DNA of 64,000 nucleotides, from the NCBI GenBank assembly GCA_947462875.1, contig CANHQJ010000005.1, positions 1 to 64,000 of the forward strand, read 5' to 3'. This stretch comes from Verrucomicrobiia bacterium. Its GTDB lineage: Bacteria; Verrucomicrobiota; Verrucomicrobiia; Verrucomicrobiales; Akkermansiaceae. Positions 1 through 13,000 of this stretch are shown in pieces. The position numbers and the translations under genes were made by a program. The notes beneath the pieces are model-generated. The model worked only from the letters and a program-made list of their open reading frames with translations. It ran no database searches and was not told the origin of the DNA. Position 1 is the first letter of the stretch; each line of letters starts with the position of its first letter.

Positions 1-965
1 ACCAGCAATTGATCATGGTTCGATTCGCCGGTGACGGTGAACACCAGCGATGATCCGGTGTTTGCGGTAAGGTCGCCCACGATTTCCAGGCTGCGGTCGC
101 TCGTCCCGCCCTGCCCCGCACGCAGGATCCCGTCCAGCGTCACGCTGCCGTTGATCACGCCATCGCCACCAAGGGTAGCACCCGCATCCACGATCACCTC
201 GCTATCCGCGTGAATCGATCCATTCACATTCAATTGACCGGCCGAAACCGTGGTCGTCCCCGTATAGGAGTTGATACCGTTGAGGTTGGTCGTTCCGGCA
301 CCGGTTTTCACCACGTTGGTCGGAGTGCCGGAGTCGCTTATCGCAGACCCGACGGATGTATTGCCGCTTCCGTTATTCAAGGACATCTCGGATCCGTTCA
401 GCTTCACGTTCCCGACCGCGATCGATGCTCCCGTGGTGTCATAGGCCCAATCCTTGATCAACGCGCCGCCGGTATTGTTGGTGAACACCACGCGCATCCA
501 GCCGTAATTGCTGCCATTGAGGCGGAAACCGAGGTAGCCCTCGCTGCCAGCCACAAACTGTCCCGCTCCCGCTCCCATGTGCGTCTCCGAGGCACCGAAG
601 CCGGGAACCTGAGGCGTGCCGGCGTTATTATCGTGATCCCAGGTGAAGGTGGAAAAAGTGCTGCCACTGCCCACGAGACTTCCCTCCGACAGATTGGTCA
701 CCGCCGATGTTTCACTGGTGGTGCTGCGCACCGGTTGAAAGGTGGGGCTGTTCCAAAGCACCGAGCCGCCGAAAAACGGATTGATGTCCCAGCCCGATTG
801 CGGGGCGTTGATGTCCGTGTTCCAGTTACCCGTGTCCACATCGAGATAAACCCCGGCGAAGGTCGCGGGGATCGCGATATCCTTGAGGTTGCTGTAGATC
901 ACATCCGCTGCTGCGGGCAGGGTCAGCAGCAGGGAAACAGCAACAGGAAGAGATCGGCTTTTCAT
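1..965 (-). CDS. PATR-repeat secreted protein, 3' end cut off by the window edge
   Basis: The frame starts with ATG at 965 and stays open to the left edge (321 codons seen), so the C-terminus is missing. It begins with a short Sec-type signal peptide, MKSRSLPVAVSLLLTLPAAA, unlike the long signal peptides of the four upstream giants. Residues of about 21-185 form a non-repetitive domain with the stretches VYLDVDTG, GWDINPFFGG, GYLGFRLNG, YGWMRVVFTNN and KDWAYDTTGASI. I associate this with N-terminal domains of Verrucomicrobia/Planctomycetes secreted proteins, from memory only. At about residues 220-250 a PATR unit follows (KTGAGTTNLNGINSYTGTTT), then the usual AGATLGGDGVINGSV continuation. It lies 65 bp downstream of the last giant gene with no terminator between them, so co-transcription is likely. 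No Shine-Dalgarno sequence precedes the ATG. The exact role is unknown; surface or extracellular location is inferred. Confidence 0.8.
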   Translation of the reverse strand, partial: MKSRSLPVAVSLLLTLPAAADVIYSNLKDIAIPATFAGVYLDVDTGNWNTDINAPQSGWDINPFFGGSVLWNSPTFQPVRSTTSETSAVTNLSEGSLVGSGSTFSTFTWDHDNNAGTPQVPGFGASETHMGAGAGQFVAGSEGYLGFRLNGSNYGWMRVVFTNNTGGALIKDWAYDTTGASIAVGNVKLNGSEMSLNNGSGNTSVGSAISDSGTPTNVVKTGAGTTNLNGINSYTGTTTVSAGQLNVNGSIHADSEVIVDAGATLGGDGVINGSVTLDGILRAGQGGTSDRSLEIVGDLTANTGSSLVFTVTGESNHDQLL

Positions 966-1030
966 GACTTCGGCGGGGCGTACGAGTGGTGGTAAAATCC
1001 AGTGAAGACGTCAATTGGTTAGAGTATCGC

Positions 1031-4000
1031 TCACTCCGCGATTTGCACGCGGAAGAACGTCGGTTTTTTCGGTCCGGCGGGAGTGGGGACGAAGTTCGGG
1101 AACGGCACTCTTACAGCATCAATCGTGCCATCTGTGGCAATGACCGTCGGCGCCACGACGCCATCCGTCCACTGATCCAGTCCGGCACTGAACTGCACCG
1201 TGTAGGTCAAACCGGCAGCCACATAATCGGCGCGGCGACCAAACACTGCGTAATAGACTCCGCTTTCCTCCAGCAGCACCGGTTGACCGGTAGCGGTCAC
1301 CGCTCCACCCGAATAGGTGATCGAGCCCGAGGAAGCCACTTTGGGATTCGTGCCGAAAGCATACTCCATCAGGTTGCTGAAGGAATCGCCATCGTCATCC
1401 GCGCCTTTGGCTCCCGTGACGTTGTTCACATCCGCCCACTCCTGATAGAGCGAGATCAAGCGCAGACTGTTGTCGTTGTATTTCTTCAGAAGATACCCGG
1501 GAATGGCGGCATGCAACGTTGGCGTGCCGGTGATGCCGGTGGAGGAAGTGACGAGAGTATGGCTGTCCAAGGTCGGTGTGCCCGTCACCTTGATCGTGCC
1601 TGCCGTGACGTCGAAGCTGCTCGATGATGTCGTGGGCGAACCAATGGCAAAACTCAGCGAGGCTCCCGTGCTGACGGTGACCGGCGATGCCTGACTGCCG
1701 CCGACCAGCGCAAGAGTGCCCGCATTGACCGTAGTGGTTCCGGTGTAGGTATTGGCGCCCGTGAGGGTCAGGGTGTTCGTGCTGGAGGCACCGAGAACAA
1801 AGTCACCCGTGCCCGCGATCACACCGGCATAGGTGCCGGCTGTCGTCTGGTTCACCGTGAACACTCGACCTGCCTGCGTGTTGATCGTGGCCGTGTTGAT
1901 GCCACTGGTGGGAACAGCAATGGTGCCGCTCAAGCTTCCCGTCGTGGTGTTCACGGCGGTAGCCAGATTGAGCACGGAATTGGTGCCAGCACCCGTGTTG
2001 GTGTTGCTGACAACGAGAGCGCCAGTGACAGCGCCGAGCGTGCCGCCCGTGCCCACCGTGAGCGTCCCTTGGTTCACCGTAGTGCCGCCACCGTAGGTAT
2101 TGGCTCCCGTCAGATTCAATGTGCCGGCACCCGCCTTGACCAAACCTTGCGAACCTGCAATCACGCCACTGATGCTCAGATCGATGGCCGCGGCACCATC
2201 CGCGACCGTGGTGGTGAGAGGACCGGCACTGCTGTTGGAAATTCTCAGCGAAATCGTGGCTTGGGTAGCCGCGGCATTGGTCGTGATGCTCGGGTTGAGG
2301 GAGCTGAAGACTTTCATGTCAAGACCATCCACAGGAGTGATTCCCGAGCGCGGAACAATGCTGCCACCGGTCATCGTAATCTGGCTGATGTGATTGAACT
2401 CCGCTCCTTCGAAGCTACCGCCATTCACAAACAGCGGAGAGAGGGTTCCCGTGCCTTGGCCGAGCGCGTTATGCGACAGAGCCCGTACGGTGGCGCCCGA
2501 TGCGATGGTCAAGGTGCCGGATCCCGCCACGCTGCCCCCGGTGTTGTTACCCTGCAGGGTCACCAGGCCATTGCTGACCGTGAGGCCACCGCTGAAGGTA
2601 TTTCCCGCGAAGCTGCCGTTGCCAAGTGCCAAAGTTCCCGCACCGGTTTTTTCCAAGGTGCTGGCGACCTGAACATTCCCCGCAGCATTCCAGTTATTCT
2701 GCAGGACCGAATTGATCGTCAAATCCGTGGCCGTGCTCAATGTCGCATCGGCCACATTGACCACCAAGGTGCCAGGAGTGCCGGACGGCCCGATGTTGAT
2801 CGCGTTGAAGGTGCCGGTGCCCACATTGATGGTCGAGGCGGCAGTGCCTCCCACCGTCAAGGTGCCCTTGATCGCAAGGGCCGGATAACTCGCACTGGCC
2901 CCCCCGTTCAATGTAACCGTGCCGCCATTGAGAGTCGGATTGATGATGGTGTTGAAATTGCCATTGGTCGCGAGCGTGCCTTGGTTCAGCACAATCGGCG
3001 ATGAAGTTGTTGCTTGATGATTGCCCCAAACGTCATTGCGATCAAAGCGCAGCGTCGCGCCGGTGCTAACTGTGATGATCGAGCTGACCGAAGTCGTTCC
3101 ACCAGTACCGATGGCCAGAACACCGCCTAACACATTCGTCGCGCCAATGTAGGCGTTTGCCCCTTGCAGCGACATTGTACCGACACCAATCTTGTTGATA
3201 CCACCATTGGCTCCGCCCGCATTCCCTGTCGTTCCCAAAATCATACTGACAGCTAAGTCCGTAGCCGCGGAGGAAGTAACATCCGCTACATTGAAATTCT
3301 GGACGCCTTGCAAGCGAATGCCGCCACTACCATTCATCGTCGAAGCACCTGTGCCCGTCACGTTGACAGTAGCAGGACCAGACACTACGTTTGCCAGCAA
3401 GGTATCCCAACCAGACAGAGCCCGGTTCGATGTCCAGGTCGCGCCATTACTCAAAGTCACATTGCCAAAACGGAAATCCGCGAGCGTATTGAACAACAAC
3501 GTGCCACCATCCACCGAGATCACCCGGCTGTCGGCCAAGGCCGTGCCATGGCCGGCCACGAAGATATTGGTGGCTCCGAACTCGAGTGTCGATCCAGTGC
3601 CGGCAGAGAACGCCGACGAGTTCACCATCGTGGCGGAAACCGTCAACCTACCGCTGCCGGTAACTGCGGTGGTGCCGGAGTGTTGACTGGCCGCTGACAG
3701 GGTAAGATTCCCGGCACCGCCCTTGACCAGGTTCCCCGTTGTCGCAGCAATGCCACCCGAGATCGTGAGTGTCTGTGCCGAGGTCGAAACATCCACGGTC
3801 CCGGTGTTTCCAGCCACAATCGTGAAGGCGCGGTTGCTGGAAGCGGTGTTGCCCGTGTAGCGAAGGGTGCCGTTACTCAGGATGAGGTTCGCCGCGTCCG
3901 CGGCAGCCGCGCCGATGCCACTGTTTGCAGCGCCGTTTGCCAGAACCGAAACCGCAAGGATCCCGCCATCGATGGTGGTCACGCCTGTGTAGGTATTGGT

Positions 4001-7000
4001 TCCCGTGAGGGTCAACAAGCCCGTGCCGCTCTTGGTGAAGGAGCTGGCAGCAGTGCCATTGGTGATGGTGGAATTGATGGTGCTGCCGCCGCTGCTGTTT
4101 TCAATCACTTGCAGCGCGGTGGTCACGGCTCTCAGGTTTCCATCCGCCACTGCGGTGCCAATGGTCAGACCGCCTGCTCCCGCCGAAACGAGGATGGAAT
4201 TGACTGCCAGTGTGGTGTTCGTTAGATCCGGATCAATGGTCGCCGCGCTGGTGCCGCCGGACGTGCTTTGGTTGAGGGTATTGATGGTGGTGGTCGCAGC
4301 GGCCAGCGTGATGCTGGCAGGCGCAACCCCTGTGCCCTCGATGATACGGACGTTGTTGGCCGCCGTATTGGCAATCACTTTGGAGCCGGATTCCAGTCGT
4401 GTCACATCGGTGTAAGCCGAATACGCAACGACGCTGTTGTTGGCTCCAGTGGTGGTGGCGAAGTCCGTGCCATTGACCGTGGCCCAGGTGCCGATGATGC
4501 CAGCACTCAGGGTCGGGTTGGTGGTGAAGCGGATTTCGTTTTTCGTATCCACAGTGGTGCCCAGACCAGTGCCTGTGAAGTTCAGGGTGCCCGCTGTGCG
4601 TGCGAGTGAGGCAAACGTGAGAAGCGAAGTTTGCCCGGTCGCAGCCTGTCCTGTGGCGATGGTGTTGGTGCCACCACCAACGCTAAGCGCGCCGGTCGTT
4701 TCTGAGTAGTTTGCCGCGCCTTGGTTATTGGTGAAATTCAGCGTGCCGCCATTCATCGCAAGCGTATTAGCAATGCGGTTGGTGTTATTCGCTGCGGAGG
4801 TATTGGCCAGAGTCAAGGCACCGCCATTGCTCAGCGTGATGCCGGTGGCACTGGCAATCGCGCCGTTAGCTCCGCTGAGATTGAGCGTGCCACCAGTGAC
4901 GGCAACTGTAGTGCTGATCGTATTGGCACCCTGCAGGGTGAGCGTTCCCGATCCCGATTTGGTCAGGCTGAAAGCACCACCCATCACTCCGGATACCAGC
5001 ATATTCGTGCTGCCAGCAGCGGGATTGACCACATTGAACACGGCATTTCCCGTCAAGGTAGCCGAATTGAAATTCACCTGCGTTGTACCACTGGTGACCC
5101 TCGAACCGCCTGTCACATTCAACGTATGCGCACCGATACTAAGAACATTTAACTGGTTCGTGATACCAGCGCCTGCCGTATTGCGATCACTGATGATTGT
5201 CGCACCTGAACCAGTCAAGGTTACATTGGCAGTGTTGGCTAGGGCCGTATCCGTTCCAAGACGAAGCGTGGTGGCAGCCGCCATCGAAAGGTCAATTCTA
5301 TTAACGCTAGCAGCGTTACCGTCACCCATGGCATTCTGCGACCGCAGATCCACGGTGCCGCCGCTGATCGTTACAAGGCCTGTATTTCCTGCGGGGTCCC
5401 ACCAGTTATTATTACCGCTGAGGATGAGCGAGCCCGCGCCGGTCTTGGTGACACGTGCAACAGATGCTGTTCCCGAGAGGTTGCCCGAGAGAATGACATC
5501 CACATCTGCTCCCACGGCAAAGGTGGTGGTAGAGCTGGCGGTTGTTCCGAGTTGCGGGAATCCAGTAAAGTCCAGGGTGGAGACTCCACTGACCACATTG
5601 GCACCCTTGTTCACCGTGAGGGTGAAACCATTTCCGAAAGTGACATTTCCGAGCGAGGTGGAAATGCCAGCACCAGACGTTAACCGATCAAGAACGATTG
5701 TGCTGCTGGCGGAAACCGTCACGTTTTTCGAACTCAATGCCGCATCAGAAGCGAGTTGCAAGGTGCCGCTGTTGAGATTCAACGCTTGCGCCGCCGCTCC
5801 AAGAGAGGCGGTGTTCGTGGTGCGGATCGTGCCTCCGCTGATGGTGGTGCCCCCCGTGTAGGTATTGGCATTCGAGAGGGTCAGTAATCCGGCGGATGCC
5901 TTGGTCAGACTGCCTCCTCCGCTCACAACACCGTTGAACGCGGCATCCTTGGCCGCATAGCTCACATTGACGGTATTAGCACCCGTGAGAGCGATGTTGC
6001 CCGAGTAGGTCTGAACAGCATCTTCCGAGGTGAGTGTGGCGGAATTGAGATTGATCGGGTTGACAAATGACATCGCATTCGACGTGCTCGCCGCAAACAT
6101 GCGCAAGGTCGTTCCTGCATTCATCGTGATCGTCCCCGAGCCAAACGGGAACCTGGCCCCTGCCGTGTTACCCAGGTTGGCGGTCAGAGTGCCGGCATCG
6201 ACAATCGTACCGCCCGTGTAGGAATTCGTTCCGAAAAATGTCATCGTTCCCGGATCAAACTTCCGCACCAGTGTCGCGCCCGTTCCATCGGCAATGATGG
6301 AGTTGACTGTAATCCCCGCAGCGGCGAAATCCCGGAATTCCAGAGAGGTGCCAGCGGCTCTGAGCGTGCCGTTGTTAAGCGAGGTGCCGATGGTCAGCGC
6401 CCCCGCACCCGTGCCCACCGTGACGCTGTTCAAGGCGAGTGTTTGCAGTGCCAAATCAATCGAAGCGGCACTGGTTCCGCCTTCCGAGCTCTGCGTGAGT
6501 GTATTTACCGTCGTCGTCGCCGCGCCGAGCGTGAAGTTCCCTGCGGATCCCGTTCCCTCGATGAAGCGCACATGGCTGCTTGCGCCGTCAGCGATGACTT
6601 TGGAACCTGACGAAAGTCGGGTCAAGTCCGTGGTCGTCGCAGCAACGATCAGCCCTGTGCCGTCATTGATCGCTGGAAGATTCCCGCCAATCGTGGCCCA
6701 GGAACCGAGAACACCCTGCGCGTTGTTCGCATTGGTCGTTCTGGCAATACCGCTTTGCGCCAGATTCAATCGAGAAGTAGAGTTGATGCTAATGGCGCCC
6801 AAGTTGAGAACCGCAGTGCCCGTGGTGCGGGTGATCGTGCTGTTTGTCGCGGCAGTGAGTGTCGTGGAAGCCACGCTGTCTTCAAAACTGCCACCTGTCA
6901 GTTCAATGGCACCACCGGAAAGCGTCAGAACGCCCGAGCCGATCTTGCGGTTGTTGTTTGTGCCATAGTCCAGGCGTAAGATCGTTCCCGCATTGACAGT

Positions 7001-10000
7001 GAAGGCACTGGTGCTGGTGGTATTCGTGCCGCTCAATGCGAGCGTGCCGCCACTGACTGTGGTACTGCCGCTATGCAAATTGTTGCCCGCCAAAACAGTC
7101 AGATTCGATCCGCTTTTCAACACCGGTTGCCCACCTGCCAAATTACCCGCAAAGATCTGGGTAGCGCTTGAAGGGTTGAAGGTAATCGTGCCACCCGAAC
7201 CGGTAGCAGTGCCGGTGTAGGCTGAAGTATCGCCCTGGAACTCCACACCGATCGCTCCGCCCAATGTCAGAGGACCGCTACCGCTGATGGCACCGGTGAG
7301 GCGGAAGTTAAGACCGAAGCCACCACTACTGCTATTGATGATCGAGCCGCCATTCACCGCATCCACGGTGACGTTGTTCTTGAGAATCGCGCCCGCGCCA
7401 CCGCCGTTGTTACCGATGATTTGACCGCGGCTGAGAATACCACCGTTCAATGCAATCGTATGCACCGTGCCAGCGCCCGTATTGTTGGTGTCACGAGTCT
7501 CAAGGCGACCTCCCGTGTTGATGGTGATCGTGCCTGTGGCGGTAACGAATGATCCCGCAGTCGTGGAATACAAGGTCGCTCCGTTGTTGATATCAATATC
7601 ACCACTGGAAATACTTTGAATCCCCGCAAAAAATGCTCCCGAAGAGAGGGTCAGTTTATTTCCACCCAAATTGAGCGTTCCGAAGGACACCAACTTGGCG
7701 GTATCGGCCCCTCCGGTCACCGCGCTGGATGCCGAAGCATTGCCCGTGAGTGTCACGGTGCCGATCGAGGCGCCCGTCGTGGTGCTGCTGTTGGTGATCA
7801 CTCCCAGAGATCCGATTCCTGTTCCGATGATGGAAACAGGACGTCCACTGGCAAATCCTGCTAGATCGAGCATAGCGCCCGTAGCCACGGTGGCCAGTGG
7901 AGTATTGCCCAGACCAGCGTTATTCCCTAGCTTGAGGGTGCCGGCTGTCACGGTAGTCGCACCCGTGAAGGTATTCGCGCCGGAAAGTGTGAGTGTGCCG
8001 CTACCATTGACCGTAAGAGCCCCCGTACCACTGATGATGCCCGAGAAGGTCTGATTCGCGCTGGAAGCAAATGTCAATGTACCAGCATTAGCAATAGCTC
8101 CGGCATACGTTCCCGCACCGAGTGTTCCGGCACCGCCGAGTGTCAGTGTACCTTCTGCCACAGTGGTGGTTCCCGTGAACGTATTGGCACCAGTGAGGGT
8201 GACCGCACCGCCGCTGGACAGCGAAACCACACCAGCCGCCGCATTGTTGCTGATCACCGAATTCACGGTCACAAGCGAGGAACTCTCGTTATTGATCACA
8301 AGGCTGGAAGCGGCCGCTGTCGTGCCCGCGGTAAGGAATCCTTGTCCGGGAGTCGCGCCCATCGTTAGAGCCTGTGCTCCGGTGCTGGAAGCCAGGGCCC
8401 CGGTAGCGCCCGCGCCATTGCCCAGCGTGAGTGTATTGGTTCCCAGATCGATGGTGGTCGCATAGGTGGGAGCCGTCATCAGCAAGGAATTAGCCGTCGT
8501 GCTGGCGGAGAAGGTTGCGGCCGTTCCGGTGGCGGCACCGTCGATGATGCGCAAATCAGTCGTGGGATTCGTCACATCGTTGCCATCGGTCGTCAGGTCG
8601 GTGTAGGTGCCCACCCACTCCACGACGTGATTTCCTCCCGCCGATGAAGTCGAGGCCCAGCTCGTGCCATTCCACAAATGCCCTCCCAGGCGAGTGGTAC
8701 CATCGTTCCCCGTGGTGGTGGTGGTGGTGAGGAAATTCCGACTGCCCAGAGCAATATCCGTCGCATCAGATCCGGCAAAATTGATCGTCCCGCTGGTCGT
8801 ATTGATCGCACCTACGGAAACATCAATGCTGGTCGCGCCATTCCCTGTGAGCAAGATGTTGCCCGAGCCGCTGATGCCGTTGAACGTTTGTGCATTGGCC
8901 TCACCGCTGCCGCCCTTGACCTCAAGGGTGCCGCCACCCAGAATGAGAGCCGATGCCGGGGAAATGATGTTGCTGGTGCCGCCCGTCGCAAAATCGAGTT
9001 GAAGAGTGCCACCGTTCACCGTGGTGCTGCCGGTGTAGAGGTTGGTACCGGTGAGGATTTGCGTTCCCGTGCCCACTTTCTCCAACTGGAGACCGCCACC
9101 GCCGACTCCTGCAGCCAAGGTGGCGTTGGTCACGTTGCCGCGGATCACACCTGCGAAGGTGCCAGTGCCATCATTGGTGCCGAGCACCAGTTTTTCGATG
9201 TTTGCTGAAGAACCACTTTGTCCTGTAGCATTGCCAAAATTGTTCTGCACGATACCCGTGCCGGTCAGCACATCCAAAAATACGGGATCCGCAAAAATGT
9301 CGAAAATCGCCCCGCTGCTGACGTCGATGTCCGCCTTGTTGCCGGACCAGTTCGTGACATTATTATTGTTCTGAAGCGTGCCTTCCTGAATATTGATTTG
9401 TCCCGTGGCGGTGATCGCTTGCGAGCCATTGAATTGCAGCAATGCAGTACCCGTTTTATTGTAGGTGCCGGCACCGGAGAGTGCCACACCAGTGCCAAAG
9501 TTGACCGCAGACGTGACGTTGAATTCCACTGTGGCGGCGTTATTGATCGGGCTGGCAAAGGCGGTCGTATTCACCAAACGCAGAATACCTGCGTTGACGA
9601 CTGTCGGATCGGTGTAGGAGATGACGCTACCTTGGAGCGCTTGTGTTCCCGTGCCCGTTTTGACCACTCCCAGTGTATCAAAACCCACCGTGCCGCCGTC
9701 AACATTGCGCAAGTGACCATTAAAGTAGTAACTTCCCGAACCGGTGAGTGTCAAGGTGGCGGGTCCGAAAGAATTGGCGGTGGTATTGCCATTCTGACGA
9801 TTTTGGATCACGCCACCGCCCTGTGCGGCAACAGAGCCGGTTTCAATGCCCGCAAGCGATTGGCTTTTACCCAAGAAATCGAGTCGGTTCCAGACGGCGC
9901 TGGCTGTAGGAAAGCTAGCAACGACACCCGCGGCAAACTGATTGGCCTGCAGCATTCGCGCATTCGTCAAGTCAGGGCCATTCATGATGAAGCTGCCCTG

Positions 10001-13000
10001 AATGGTCGGTGCCGATGCCCCAAGCAGCAAATTCCCGCGGTTTACGGTGGTGGTGCCTGTGTATGCATTCGTGCCCGTCAGGGTGAGAGAGCCTGTGCCC
10101 ACTTTTACCAAATTCGCCGCCGCACCGCTCAGCACGCCAGCATAGGTGGTGTTCGTATTTCCGCTACCGATGGTGAGAGTTATGGGAGCAGCGCTCGCGT
10201 TGAGCATGCTCAGATTTTGCGTTCCTTGCAAACCGCCAAAGGAGACTGCCGTGAGCGAACCGAAATCCATGGCACCACCGTTGATGTCCACCGTGGTGGT
10301 GGCGAGGGGGTTGCCGGATGTCAGCGCTATCGTTCCACCAACAAGATCGGTCACTCCGGTGTATGTCTGGAGACCGGAGATGGTAAGGGTCCCCGCGCCT
10401 GTCTTGATCACCCCGCCAGCTCCGCTCACCGTGCCGGAGAGAGAAATCGCACCGCTGCCACCCAAGGTGTGGGCAAAGCCGCCATTGGCAATCGTGCCCG
10501 CCAAAGTCAGAGTCGAGCCGCTGTCATTGAGCCATGACTGCGCAGCGCCAAGAATGACAGGTGCCGCGATCGTCACCGCTCCCGCACCGCTGTTGATTTG
10601 CAGGCCACCCGCGCCCGTCGTCAACGCATGACCATTGACCGTAGTGTTGAGCACGACGGCATTGGTGTCATTTACCACGATGCCGCCGATCGTCATGTTT
10701 TGACCGAGGATCATGTCGCCCTGATTCGTGGCTCCCGTGGCGGAAAAGATCACCGTGGTGCCGGATCCCGGCGTCAGCGAGGTATCCGTGCCGCCCACAT
10801 CACTCGCCCAGTTGCTCGCAGTGGAACCATTGGAGATCGCCCAAACATTGTTTCCATCCGCGAAGCCACCTTTCCAGTACACAGATGCCAACGGTGTCGC
10901 GGCAGCGGTCGAAATGCTTACCGCCGTGCCACTCTGGCTGAGGCCGCTCAGCGTGTAATTCGAGGCGTTGTACACCACCCCGATCGAATACGTCGCGTTG
11001 TTCAAGCCACTGGCCGCCGTGATCAGATTGTGCGTACCAGTCGCAGGTGCCGCACCGGGAATCACAAAAACATCCAGAGTCACCGGACCTGCCACGGTAA
11101 CGGCCGCTCCTGTGCTGGTGATGGCGGATTGCCCCAACGTGCCACCCAGGGCCGTACGCACGCGACTGCCGGAAGCCAAATTGATCACACCAGTGCCCAG
11201 ATTCAGGGGTCCTGCCACCGTAGGTTGATAGGCTAAAGTAGCGCCATTGGCCACCGTTACCCCGCTATTCGTGCCCAAAGATGACGATCCCGTGGCAATG
11301 AGAGTGCCATTGCTGACAGTAGTGCCACCTGAAAACGTGCTCGCACCAGAAAGTGTTTGTGTGCCAGTGCCTGTTTTCGCAAGAGCTAGTGAGCCCGCTG
11401 CATTGACAATCGGACCCGAAAATGTCGCCGTGGCGTTGTTTCCTCCAATCGTCAAGGTAGGTGTGCCGCTAACGCCATCTACTGTGCCGTTGCCAGAAAG
11501 ACCGTTGATCGTATCGCTAAAACCACCGAGATTGAGGCGGCCTACGCCCGTGCCATTAGTATTGATGATCACATTCCCAGTGCCAGAGCCATGAGGGATT
11601 TGATTCGCTGCCCCTAAAGCCAGGGTTGCCGATTTACCCGAGGCCGCATTGAAGTTGATGACGGTGTCGCCTTGGTAGTTATTCGGATTGAGAGTCGCAT
11701 TGTTCAAAGTGACAAGAAATTGTGTAGCACTTGCAGACTTTGATGTAATATCCAGAACGATTCCGCTAGCTCCTGTGACTTGGTTTGTGAGAGTGAAGGA
11801 TCCGGCCGTTGCTGTATTCGCTGTGAAGGTAGCAGGCGCGAGGTTCGCCGTGATCACACCAGATAAGGTGATTCCTGCTACGTCCGTCCGGATTCCCACT
11901 CGGTCGTTGCCCAGAGCGGTATTGAAAATAATAGGGTTGGCAAGTGTTTGCGTCGCAGTGGTAAAGTAAATGCCAGCTAGATCTGTGGCTGATTCGCCAA
12001 TCGTAATCGCACCCGTGCCATACGCACCAGCCGTGATCGTGCCAGGAGACATCCTAGTGCCAGTCGCACTATTGGTCAGCACAATGCCACCAGAGAAAGT
12101 ATTGCTGCCATTCGTAAGCGCAAATGATCCAGTTGGATTCGTGACACGCAATGCCACCGTGCGCGTGGCACCGTTTCTGATACTCACGTCGCTGGTTCCG
12201 GCATTCGTAATCGAGAGAGTGGTCGTTCCCGAGCCAGCAGCATCGTCTCTCACAATTCCACCGGCCGCTCCTCCCAGACTGGCGACTGAGGCATTGAAGG
12301 CATTCAGGTCAAAAACACTGGTGCCGTTTACGGTAAGAGCACCGCCCAGTGAGACTGCATTTGCCACGCCTTGGCGGAGCGTGCCCGCCGTAATGGTAGT
12401 GGCACCCGTGTGATTATTAGTACCAGACAGTGTGAGAATGCCTGCCGAATCTTTTACAAAAGCACCCGAGCCAGTAAGATTGCCGGCCAGCGCTTGGTTT
12501 GCGGTGCTATTGACCGTCAAATTGCCTCCACCTGTCGTCCAGTTACCGCCGATGGTGGAAGCTGTGCCCGTAAGAGTGGTGTTGCCTCCTTGGTTGTTGT
12601 AGGTGCCGCTGAAGCCGGAAAGATTGCCGGAAAGAGTGAGCGTGCCTCCGTCCGTGCGATTGATGTTTCCGGAACCGGTGATCGCTCCGGACCAGATGAC
12701 GTTAGTGCTGCCATAGCCGCGAAAAGTGCCCCCACCCGCCTGGACTTCAATGTCGCGGGCAAGAGCGATGTTGGCATTGTTGTCGAGTAACCCACCACCA
12801 TTGAGAATGATCTTGTTCGCCGCATTGCCAAACGAAAGGTTGTTGGCATAGGACACCAATCCCGCCGTAATCGTCACATCGCCGATGAACGTATTCGTCG
12901 CTTGATTGAGCCTGATGCCGAGACCGCCATCGCCACCACCGTTGGCGGAAAGATTTCCTGTCGCCCGCAGTGTCAGCGGACCGGTTCCGGCCACGACGCC

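Noticed and set aside
9218-10537. 439-codon plus-strand open frame inside the 4233-aa giant, and many similar plus-strand frames across 1-48737
   Set aside because: They are antisense to PATR coding sequence. Their translations are low-complexity mirror products of the Gly/Thr/Ser-rich repeats, without any domain, ribosome site or consistent conservation.
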